A stretch of DNA of 43,012 nt, taken from contig VMTD01000086.1 in the NCBI GenBank assembly GCA_013791785.1, forward strand, positions 1-43,012, in the 5' to 3' direction. The notes under the pieces were generated by a model. That model was not told the origin of the DNA. It worked only from the letters and a program-made list of their open reading frames with translations, and searched no databases. Of this stretch, positions 1 to 10,800 are shown in pieces. The DNA is from Methanobacteriota archaeon (GTDB lineage: Archaea; Thermoplasmatota; Thermoplasmata; SG8-5). A program made the position numbers and the translations under genes. How positions within the stretch are numbered: position 1 is the stretch's first letter; each line of letters opens with the position of its first letter.

Positions 1-134
1 ATGCCTGATTTATCGAAGCTCGCCGGCTTCGATTTGCTTTGATTGCATTAACACGGCATGCAACGGTCTTCTTCCGTTACTGTTCTATGCCAATTCATCT
101 CGGCCCTTAAGGACCGAGCGTTCTTGGCATTGGG
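1..134. mobile_element. IS200/IS605-type non-autonomous element, copy A (right portion)
   Basis: The window opens inside a palindrome-rich element. Positions 4-40 carry CCTGATTTATC followed by a hairpin-forming stretch that is shared with the elements at 18.6 kb and 33.5 kb. Positions 77-130 carry TTACTG, then GCCAATTCATCTC, a hairpin (stem CTCGG at 99-103 with CCGAG at 114-118) and finally GTTCTTGGC. That layout, an outer GCCAA...TTGGC pair around an inner hairpin, is typical of IS200/IS605 right ends. No transposase is present. The left end lies outside the window, so full length is unknown. Confidence 0.55.
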
Positions 135-190
135 ACAGTAATCAGAGGTTATGCGAATGCCATATTGAATTACGGGCAATCATCCATTCG

Positions 191-204
191 CTATATTCAT
201 ATAT
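191..204 (+). promoter_or_regulatory. TATA-like box before the STAND ATPase gene
   Basis: CTATATTCATATAT is centred about 30 nt upstream of the ATG at 227. This spacing fits an archaeal leaderless promoter and favours 227 over the in-frame ATG at 206, which would lie almost inside the box. Assignment rests on position and composition only. Confidence 0.4.
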
Positions 205-226
205 CATGTTACAGATAACCGCTTCA

Positions 227-1438
227 ATGAGAATAGAGGATCTCAGCGTAAATGAGCGCATACTTGTCCACCTAAAGGACTTCACCACCGATCCGGAGAA
301 TGACGGTGCAACAATGGGCCAGACCCAGGAAGGCATCGGGGAAGCAGTCGGAATACGCATCAACCATGTCCCCAGGGCCACAAACGCCCTGCTGGAGAAC
401 GGGTATGTTGGCGAGACGCTTGTCCACATCGGAGGCCTCAAGAGGAAAAGGAAAGCGTTCTTCCTGACCACCAGGGGAATGGAGATGACGCTTGACCTGA
501 TAGCCAAGCTGAGGGAACAGAAAGTGAAGTTCAGGGATTCGGAAGGCAGGGAAAAAAATCTGGCAATTATGGAAATACTGTTCGGTGCAAGGGGCGTATC
601 ACCGTCCAAAATAATTCTTTCCTACTTCAGGGACGGAGTCGTGCTCGACACTGCACTTTCCGGGGTGGGAGGAGAGATATACATTTCAAACCTGGACACA
701 TTGCCGATCCCGGACAATTTCGTCAACCGGACACATGAGATGAGGACCCTGAGAAAAATACTGGATTCGGGAGAGAAACTGATTGTGATAAGCGGCATTA
801 AGGGCATAGGAAAGACATCCCTGGTCCGGAAGGTTCTCAAGGAGTTGGAGGGGAAAAAAAACATATTCTGGTACTCGGCCCATGAATGGGACTCCATCAA
901 AAGCGTGTTGGAGCGCATCTCCGAATTCTATGTCCAGCTGGGCAGAAATGAACTGAAGAAATACACAAGACTTTCCAGAGATGTGGATGTGGGGCAGAGT
1001 GCCACGGCATTTTTCAAGGACATGCATAACAGTGACTCAATAGTTGTAATCGATAATATTTTCGACCTGAAAAGGGAAGTTATGCAATTCATTCACCTGA
1101 TTTCCGAGCAGTCCCACAGACTGGACAATTCCAACATAATCTTCATAACAAGGGACAGGGACTCCCTGCGCAGCATTCCGTGTCTATCGGACATGGGCAG
1201 CAATGACCTTGTGGTCGGAGGCCTGGAACGGGAGAGTGCCATGGCACTGATGATGTCCATGGGCATGGAACATGATGACGGAGACAGGGTGTTCGCCATG
1301 ACACAGGGCCACCCGCTGGCAATAAAGCTTGTAAATTCCGATGAAATCAAAAGAATCATTGACACGAAGGGTCTGACCAAGGAAGAGGTATGGGTCGTCA
1401 GATGCATGAAAGCTTTCGATGCAATTCTGAATGACTGA
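227..1438 (+). CDS. Winged-helix STAND/AP-type ATPase
   Basis: The first ~110 residues form a winged-helix DNA-binding module of MarR type: recognition-helix-like GIGEAVGIRINHVPRATNAL, then a wing with GLKRKRKAFFLT. From about residue 165 a P-loop NTPase follows, with Walker A GIKGIGKTSL, Walker B-like SIVVIDNI, a sensor FITRDR, a GLE motif and GHPLAI near residue 375. The last matches the GxPLA motif of STAND/AP-ATPases (NB-ARC relatives). These proteins act as nucleotide-dependent switches, and here the likely output is DNA binding. The chain stops soon after the helical subdomain and lacks the TPR or WD repeats that many relatives carry. I chose the ATG at 227 (residue 8 of the longer frame) because of the TATA-like box. 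It is a single gene convergent with the giant surface protein. The ligand and target are unknown. Confidence 0.75.
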   Translation: MRIEDLSVNERILVHLKDFTTDPENDGATMGQTQEGIGEAVGIRINHVPRATNALLENGYVGETLVHIGGLKRKRKAFFLTTRGMEMTLDLIAKLREQKVKFRDSEGREKNLAIMEILFGARGVSPSKIILSYFRDGVVLDTALSGVGGEIYISNLDTLPIPDNFVNRTHEMRTLRKILDSGEKLIVISGIKGIGKTSLVRKVLKELEGKKNIFWYSAHEWDSIKSVLERISEFYVQLGRNELKKYTRLSRDVDVGQSATAFFKDMHNSDSIVVIDNIFDLKREVMQFIHLISEQSHRLDNSNIIFITRDRDSLRSIPCLSDMGSNDLVVGGLERESAMALMMSMGMEHDDGDRVFAMTQGHPLAIKLVNSDEIKRIIDTKGLTKEEVWVVRCMKAFDAILND

Positions 1439-1785
1439 GCATGTCGGATTTTGTGTGTGTTGAATGCAATTTTCGTCGATTGTAGATGTATAACGATTTT
1501 CGATTTTGGGATTGTAGATTTTAGATTTACGATGTGCGGTGAATGCAACTGGTACCATTTGAAAACGGCGCATTCGCCCATGGTGCGGGAACGTTTGTAT
1601 GCTGAATCCAGCACCATAAAATTGCCATCATTTTACAAACAAATGGTGAATGCGAAATCTAAATCAAATCATTTTGTAGCGTTCGCCTTGAATCAACAAT
1701 CTACAAACAAACAGATTCACCGTGTGTGTAATTTCCGCAAAATTTCAAAAAACGATAAGAAATAAATTTTGCGGGGGGGAAGAGA
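1439..1785. other. AT-rich convergent intergenic region
   Basis: This stretch separates two convergent genes. It is AT-rich and contains short recurring words (GAATGCA/GAATGCG near 1462, 1541 and 1648; GTAGATT near 1515) plus weak imperfect inverted similarity between about 1510-1560 and 1645-1720. A 104-codon frame in it has no recognisable protein features and low-complexity composition, so I do not call a gene. It may be a decayed palindromic element. Confidence 0.3.
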
Positions 1786-1805
1786 GGGCGGATTTTCACC
1801 CGCCC
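1786..1805 (-). terminator. Hairpin after the giant subtilase gene
   Basis: GGGCGG (1786-1791) pairs with CCGCCC (1800-1805) across a 8-nt loop, 11 nt beyond the stop codon of the minus-strand giant gene. Read on the minus strand, a pyrimidine-rich then A/T-rich tract follows. It probably ends transcription of that gene. Confidence 0.45.
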
Positions 1806-1815
1806 ATTAATTGAA

Positions 1816-4800
1816 TTATTGGCCCTTGAACTTGACAAGGTTCTTCTCGTAGAGTTCCTTGGAAATCTTGCCGGAATCATACGCAGCCCTGAGCTTGGCG
1901 ATTCGTGGGTCCTCGGGCTCGGCCGAAATCTCCGGTTCTGCGGCGGGTGTTTCCTCCGGAATGACCTCAGATTCAGTTTCGGACGTCGTTTCAGGAAGTT
2001 CCTCGGGGAGAGATTCCTCTGCCGGGATTGGCTCCATGTCCTCAGAAACGTCAGCAGCGTCACCGATCATCTCTTCATCGAGCGGGGGCACATCCTCAGT
2101 CGGCAGGTCTTCCTCGGGGATGGATTCCATATCATCGGGTGCGGGAAGATCTTCGTCCGAAATTTCTTCGTCCATCGGCGGTACTTCCTCAACTGGGACG
2201 TCGTCTTTCTTGCCTCCGAAAATCATCGGCCCCAGGAACAGGCCCAACATGAAGCCGACAAACATCAGCGCCACCATCACACCGATGGCCGCCCAGTTCG
2301 TTCCGCCGCTGTCCGTGACGTAGTTCACTGTCAGAATTTCCTGCACGGAGTTGCCTGCCCGGTCCTTGCTCTCCACGACAATGGTGTTTGTACCCGGACT
2401 GAGCCTCAGGCCCTGCTGGAAGTTTCCGCTGGCATCAACGCTGACCAGTTTTCCGTTGACGGTAAGGGATGCGACACCGGCCTCGGTTCTTCCGGTAATG
2501 TTCAGAACGTCCGAGTAAACCGTTTTATCTATGCCAGCCATTGTGAGAACGGGGGGGGCTGTGTCAAGGGTAACGTTCAAGTAGTTGTAAGCCAGGTTTC
2601 CCGCAAGATCCGTGAATGCAAGGACCTGTGTATTCTGACCCTCTATGAGATGTATGGACTCGTGCCTGAACGTACCGTCCGAGTTCACGATTATCGGTAT
2701 GCCATTGATCTGCAGTGTGCCGGATTCGCTCATCTCGCCGTATATACCGGTCATTCTCTTGTTGGTGGTTGAACCGTCAAGGGCGACGACACGCTTGAAA
2801 GTAGGTGCATCAGTATCCAGAATCACTGTTCTTGTTACCTCGTATATGTTGCCGGCCTGGTCAATACTCTTGATGGACACTATGTTGGAACCGTCCTCCA
2901 GTTCAAGGTCTATCGAGAAGGTGTTGTCAATACGCTGCCTGACAACGGCCGGTACACCGATTGCGCTGACCACGGTGTTGGCTTCTGTCAGGCCGTCAAT
3001 CCGGTGTTGAGCCGAGTTCGTGTAAATTTCCTCCCTTGGGTCAGTGAGTGTCAGTACCGGATCGGTTGTATCCACGGTGAAGCCCCAGGACATGGTGCAG
3101 ATATTGCCGGCCTTGTCGCCAGCCTCAATTTGTATGAAGTGACCGCCCTCAGACAGGGGGCCAAGTGGTTTGTAAATGATGTCGCCGGTCCAATAACCCC
3201 GCATAGTTGCGGAATTCTCCGTTTCCGTTATGGAAACCGTTGCAATGTCTGTAATCAGTGTTCCATCGAATACCACCCGAACGGTTTTCCGGTCCAATTC
3301 GCCCCGAGATAAATCCTCCAGCATAGCCGATATTGTGGGAGTACTGGTAGATACTATGGAGCCGGGACCGGTAGATGTCGGCTTGATGAGCGGGGATTCC
3401 CTGTCCAGAACTATGTCGATGGAGAATACTATGAGCTTCTGGGATTCCGGTACTCCGAATACAAAGATTCCGCCGTACACGGCATCCTCTGTTTCCTCAG
3501 GGAATGTCCACAGAACGTTGAATGTCCTTACTTCGAAGCTCTTCACCATGGATTGGTTGAGATAGTTACCGCTGAGTGCAATTTCATCCTCAAAATCCGT
3601 CTCGACATGCTCAAGCTTGTAACCTTCCACACCGGCGAAGATACTTTTGACATCCAGGTCAAAGTATCCCGGGGCGGAATTCACAGTGTACCCGAGAACC
3701 TTCACGATGTAATCACCATCCGGTGGGCTAATGAACTTCAAGGCCTCGTCAGCGTCCGCATCAGCACAATAAGCATAGGTTCCCGAGCCGTAGGATGACA
3801 TGTACGCATCGAATTGAATATCTCTTTTAGTGATTATTTCCTGCCACTGGGCGATACCATCTATTGGCTGTCCGTTCAGACCATCGAGGAAGACCGCAAG
3901 GTCAAGGTCCGGGCATTCCGGATGTCCTATGATGCGAACGTCCCAACTCAGGGCATTCTTGACCGTGAAGACCTTTGTGAAACCTGCCACGGCGTTCATG
4001 GTCAGCCAACCCTCCAGGGTGCTCAGGTCATACAGGGTGAGGTCGTCCTGATATATTTCCTCGGTGGATTTTGAACCCTGGGCGGGTCCGACTATCGAAG
4101 CGAATATTCCGGTTTCAAGTTCGACGCTGGACTGGAATGATACCTCCAGATGCCCGACAAGGTCGTTGGTCCAGGCCTTTGGATTGTTGTCACTCAGCTT
4201 GATCCAACCGCCCCTGCCCTCGAATGCGGTGATTGATTCACCCGAACCGTTGAAGGTCTTTGAGGACACACAAATGGTCAGTATTTCATGGTTGAATGGC
4301 GTAACAAGTATGTCCTTGGGCCCGTTAGTTGCTGTCAGGAAGCTGAAATCCGCGACCTCGTCACTGCCCCCAAGTTTGGCCATGGTGTATGGGGCAGTAT
4401 TCGATGATATAGGGATCTGGCCCTTTCCATAAATAATCACATTCACATCGCTCTGATTAAGCAGCCAAGAAAGTTCAGTGTAGAGGTAGAAATTGGCAAG
4501 CTCGGTAATACCGAACCTTCCCTGGTTTGGTACCCTGACGTAGAAGTACCTGCGATCACCGCTCTGGAGGGATGCGCCCTGACCGGCCCTGACGCCCCAT
4601 ACCGGCATAATATTTGGTGTCTCGGTCGCGCTCTTGTTACCGAAAGTGAAATCTGCGCTTTCGGCTGCCAGTACGTTCAGAGTCAAGGGTACGATGCTTG
4701 TCCTGTTGTAGTATCTGTAATTGGCATAGATTCTGATGCTAGTTATATCTCTCAAAATCCTGAAAGGTGTTTCTAGTTCAATCGTTCCGACCTTCCGGTA

Positions 4801-7800
4801 CAGCACGTAATTGACAGTTACTGACTCTACGGTTCCATTAAGCTTCGTCACGAAGAGTGTCAAGCTAACTGGGCCGTCGGTTAATCTTGTATTTGGTAAG
4901 TTGATAAGACTTAACGAATCCTCCTTGTAGAAAACCGCCCTGATAGATATCTCGGCACCTCCAGACTGCCCTGTCTGTACGGGTGTGAAAGTTATCAATC
5001 CTGTGTCATTGTCGACTGTATAATCGACCCATGCGGTCAGGTTAACTCCATTTCTGGTGATGTTGCAGAACCTCACATCGTAAGTGGAAAGGTAGTCTGC
5101 CGGTATACCAAATTCGCTGAACAGTTCGAAGCCTGTCAGGGTGTCCCCCACGAAATCATCGTAAGCCTGGATTATGTTACCTAACAGGTTGTTGTGGTGT
5201 ATCCTGTTGAATCCGGTGGCGTTGGCAAGATATATTCCATATACATTGGAAACCAAAGTGTTGAGGAAAATCGTGCAATTGTTGGACTGTTGGAGCAATG
5301 TTCCGTTTCCGGCATTTCCTGTGATGTTATTGTTCTCGACAACGTTCCAGTCGGATTTCATTATATAAATGCCTGCTTGTAAAGTTCCGGTAATGTAATT
5401 GAGAAGGAGTTCGCAAGAGTGTGAATCATCGAGGTATATGCCATATATTCCGCCGTTCACCACGTTGAAGAGTATAGTGCCATTATCTGAATTAAGTAGA
5501 TATATGCCCATGCCTCCGACTTGAATATCGTTGTACGATATCATGAATTCCGTAGTGTCTTCGACATATATGGCATTGGAGAGGGTGTGTAGTTCATTGG
5601 AACGGACAACGCCATTTGGTGCGTTGGAAATCATTATTCCGTTTCCGGTTGTGTTTCCAAAGATTAAGCAGTTCATGATGACGAAGTGGAGGGTTGTGTC
5701 CTGTACCAGAATTCCATATGCTTCTCCGGTGGTGTCTATCTCCCATCCATTGATGATGAATGGGTTGTCAGCACTGCCATTACCGCCTGTAACACCGTTG
5801 GTCAGGTTGAAGCTGCTGTTGCCGATGATAGTTATGGTACTCCTCGGGATGTGGTAGGTCTTGGGCATTGCCACGGGGTTGACCCACGGGGCATTGTCGG
5901 CCAGGTCGCCGATGCCGTCCCAATCCGCGTCGATTCCGATGTACGGGTTGTCCCATATTCCAATTGGAGGTGCCACGTCAACATCGGTGTACTCCGCCCA
6001 GTGGTTGCCGTCCCAGACGTTCGTCGTGCCGGGGTCGTCATCAAACGCATGACCGGCCGTGCAATCTATGAAATCGTTGCCTGATATCACGTTGTATTGG
6101 GCTGGGGGGCCTGAAGAATCGAGGTAGATGCTGTTTTTAAAGAAACTTTGCCAGTCGAAACCATTGAACATGTTGGATGATATCTCGTTGTGCGTGCTTG
6201 CGTAGAGGTACACCCCCCAGAAGTCGCTGTAAAACTCGTTGCCGGTCACAGTGCAGTAGTTCGAGTTTTCGAGGGCCAGACCGATGGTAAAGCCAGGATT
6301 ACCGGCATCATCGTTTTGGTCATGGAACCTGCTACCCGTAACCGTGATGTTGTTAGATAAGGTGATATAAGTTCCCGTAATGAAGTTGGTTGCGATGTCT
6401 GCATCGCTGATTGTTATGTTCGATGACGATTCAATGTATATCCCGTTGCCATATCCGGTGCTGTTGTGCGCACTTACATTCTCCAGAATTATGTTTGAGG
6501 AACCGATGATTGATATCCCGTTTACGACGTTCAGGTATGACTCGGAATTCACCAATACGCCGTTCTTTACATTATTCAGCAATATGCCCGAGTTGTCACC
6601 CATCGTGTCATGTACCGCGCAGTTGCGGATTATGAAGTAGGCATCTGTATTTGATATAGATATGCCGGGTTGTGAAAAGGCTGAACCATCAATGTCCAGG
6701 TTCTCGATCAACCACGGATTTCCAACGGTTCCATTTCCACCTGTGACGTTCATGCATCCTTCGAAACCGTCATTGTTCGCTATTACAAATGGGTCAGCTG
6801 AAATCCGCGCATTGGAGTATGTGTCTGTCATATTAAACAGCGGGTAATTGTCCATTTTTCCAGGTGTGTTGAATTGATAAGGTGTGTCCCAGGTGACCCA
6901 GTCGTTCGTTGCGGCTGGATATTTGACAGCGTAATCGTCCCAATAGTTTCCGAGGTTTCCATCGTCCCAGTATGTGGATTCCAGAGTTGTGGTAAAGTAT
7001 TCATCCTCTGGCATGGCATTGTAGGGTATCGTGTTGTTCCAATACACTGGTTTTGTGTCGTAAGAGGCCACGAAAGAGCCTGCGTAGGTGCCGGCCTGTG
7101 CATTGGCCGGAACGTTTACATTGACATTGACCGTATCATTACCGCCGGAAGCGATGTTGGCCGAAGTTTTGCTCAGCGTTATCCAGTCCATTGGTGTGCT
7201 GGCAAAGGATTCGACTGATATTTTCCAGACACAGTTTTTCTTCAGTGAATTATCCGCATCTGCGGCGATTTCGATGACCAGCTTTCCTGAAAGACCATTA
7301 TGCGGATTCGATAGGGTGCAAATCAATGAATTTACACCGCCGTATTCGGTGCCCGTAAGGTAGCTGAAGCCATCGCCTGAATCAATAATGCCGTGTTTCG
7401 GATTGCCAATTGACTGAGCGTCAACCCAGTCCCAGAGATTCATCAGGAAAGACCCCCCTTCGGAAATGAAGGTCTTGTAATCTGTGAAAGTAATATTCTC
7501 CACAACATTCACTTCGGTCCATGAGTAGTTGGTTTGAGCCGTGACCTTGATGACCTCTGCATCGAGTGGAACCATGTTGGTGATTTCCCCCCTATATCCC
7601 GCAGACGTACTGGGTACCAGTTGGTGGAACTCTTGCAGGTCGATTCTGCTCATGTAATCGAAATCGTATACTACTGCGCTTTCATCCGCGATTGTAGGAT
7701 TCTGTAGTGTGATTGGCAGTGTGCCACTCTCACCCGGTGCAAGAACGTTTATGAACGAATCGTAGGTCAGGCCGAATGTGTTTCCGAATGAGGTTTTCGG

Positions 7801-10800
7801 CGCACTGGCCATCAGACCATTTTGATTGGTGGCCAATTGTACAGCCGCCAGCGCATCCACGAAACCCGCGCCCTGTGTCAATCCATCGTATCCCAGATCT
7901 TTTGCGGATGAGCGGATGATATTCATTGCCGTTTGTGTGGACGGGAATGTACCGTGGGTATCCTTGTACGCCTCAAATATCAGTGCCATCACTCCGGTAG
8001 TAACTGCAGAGGCCAGGTCACTGCTCTTCCATAAAACGGTCTGACTCTTTCCGCCCACTGCTGTTGCCAAAGAACCGCTTGCACCAAGAGGCATGTCCAC
8101 ATCCCCCATGCCCAGGGCGATGACATCAGGCTTTGAAAGTCCCGCCGCCGTTGGACCCCTGGAGGAAAGTTCGCTAACTACGCCTTGATGATGAACATCT
8201 CCACCACTGGATATGAATGTGTTATCCTCGGCAAAGCCAACCACAAGTGTATTGACACCGCAAGGGGCTGCGACGGTACCGTAGCCGCTGCCATCGTTGC
8301 CAGCAGGCGATATGAATACCGTCTTGGAATCTGTCGATTTTACCAGGAATTCCACCAGTTGGGTGGTCTCATCCAGACCGCTGCCGTATCCGGTGAAGTA
8401 CTGGCCCAGAGAAACAATCTGTGCCTCGTCACCCGTGTTCGGGACACCATCATAACCCTCAACTGCGAAGTAGAGGGCATAATCCATAGCATAATGAGCG
8501 TTAGAGATGGGCAGGAAGGTGACATCCGGGCTGACGCCTTCGACCGGGCCGTACTCTCCAATGTTCAATCCTTCTCCGGCTATTGCCGAGGCCATCTGGG
8601 TTCCGTGGGTCTCCATCACACCGTCATACACATCAAAGTCCAGTTCACCGTAGAAAGCCACAATCTCTCCATTCCTCGGGATGGGCATGGGATTCTCTGT
8701 GGAAAATGGTGTAAGTTGGTCTCCAGAATCTATCAGAATCTCTGACATTCTGTCAGAATAGGGGAGTTTTGTTTCGCCATCACCTATGAAATACAGTAAT
8801 CCGCCGGATATGTCCGGTATGCCGTCCTGACCCGGGATGGCGGCAGAGGTGCCGTTGAGTTTCATCATATCAAGGTAGAGTTCGGGCGCGCCCTTGTAAA
8901 CACAGCGATCCTCAGAATCTATAACGTAATCCTGGTTCATATCTACATATACCTTGTCCCATGTTCCTTCGGTTGTCGATTCACTGACTATAATAGGAAC
9001 TAGAGAACCGTATAATTCATTCAAAGCGGTACTGGGATGATATCCAAAGTGGTATATTCCCGTAGCGCTGGGAATTGCAGAGGCGTTGACAGTGACCTTG
9101 GGTATGCTCAGCTTGGCCCATGAACTGAGTGTAGTAACTTGAGATCCGGCCCAATCAACCATTTTTCCAGCTTCCGAGGGAACGTTGCAATCGGAGGGTA
9201 CCGTATCCTGTGGCCTGGAAGCATTGTCACCGCATATGAATGAATTAATGAACACATCATTTTGATTTGGCCATGCCGTGAAATTTCTGGGCAATCCAAT
9301 TTCTAAGAAGCCATGCGCCGTCCACTCGCCCGCCAGGTTTCCCTTGTAGAATGCTTTTCCGAAGATGTTGGTCATGTTGGTTTCGAACCATTGTGAGCCA
9401 TCCCATCTGTAAACTATCGGTTCCTCGATTTTGTCGAATATGTCGAGTTTCTGACCACCCACTCCGTAAGTGTAGTATTCCCTTTCATACCTTATGTATA
9501 TCATTATGTCCGGTTTGTGGGCCACGAACGGTGTATAGCTGGCCCATGTAGAAGGATACTTTCTCACGGAACAGTCTTCCGTACCGACAAAAGCATCGCC
9601 GCCGTTCAAAGCGAAAGAGAAAATCGGACTGTTGGATTTACTGTTCCTTGAAGAAAACATGGCGAATGTTGTGGGGTTCCAGAAAATGAGTTTACCGTCA
9701 GTCGCGCCCGATACTATGTTGGTTGCCGTCCAGCTGATTGCGTTGACAGAGGATGTCGAACCATGACCTGTCATTCTGGTCTGAAGGGATCCAGGAACGG
9801 AGGATCTACGGGTGAAGTAGTTGACATTCCAGGTGGTATTGATGAGCTGGGTTGCATTAATCGGCTGCGAGGTGAATGTGCCCACAAGAGTTGTGGGAAA
9901 CGCCTCATCCCGGCCCTGATAGATTCTCACCACGACGGAATCAGTCGGGTCCAGAGCGGTTAGCGGCGGGGTCCATGTCCCCACTTGCATGCCCTCTCCA
10001 TCAATATCCCTATATACTATCGCATCGGCAGAGCCGGACGTCAGTTCGGTTTCCACCTCTGCTGCGGTCTTTGTCCAAACCCTCATGCCCCATGAATGAT
10101 TTCCGCCGTTTGCCATGGTGGGGGATAACTGGAGGTATGAGTCAACAACATCATCACCCAGCATATAGGAACCGGGCCCGCCCTCGTCGGGTACACCCCT
10201 TATGAACAATCTGTCAATCGGCGGTGTTTCACCGCTTGTAAATTGGAGGTTTTCTATAACATGGTTCTGACCGCCCCAGTGCATGCGATTGTTGCCGCTT
10301 ACCAGGTCCCAGATGTCAACCAAACCGACAGAATTCCTGCCCGTGGCGATTTTCGTTCCATCGGGGCTCCAGGCCAGGGTTTCTATGGATGTGGAATCGG
10401 TGTCCACCAGACCGGGGGCGATGAAGTTCATGACCTCGACATAGGTTGCTGAATCAAGGATTTGAATGATTCCACCGGTAAGTCCAAAAGCAATCATTGA
10501 CCCATCCGGACTGTAGGCCACTGAACTTGGGGTATTGGCTATGCTCGGTTTCGCAATAGTTCCATTCAACACATTGATAGCAAGGAATTCATTGGAATTC
10601 ACGAGGGAACCGACAATCAGCATGGTCCCGTCGGGGCTGAAATCCATGGTTTCCCTGTTGTTCGGGGCCGGTGTCAAGGAGTGGGTTATACGCCTCGATT
10701 CGGTCCACGTGTTTGTTTCATATATGACAACATCGGTTGATGACTGGTATGCAAGTAAGTTGCCTGTAGGCGACCAGATGACCGAGTTAATCGGGTATTG

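Noticed and set aside
1451-1765. 104-codon open frame after the STAND ATPase
   Set aside because: Its composition is low-complexity and AT-driven, with no ribosome binding site and no recognisable motif.
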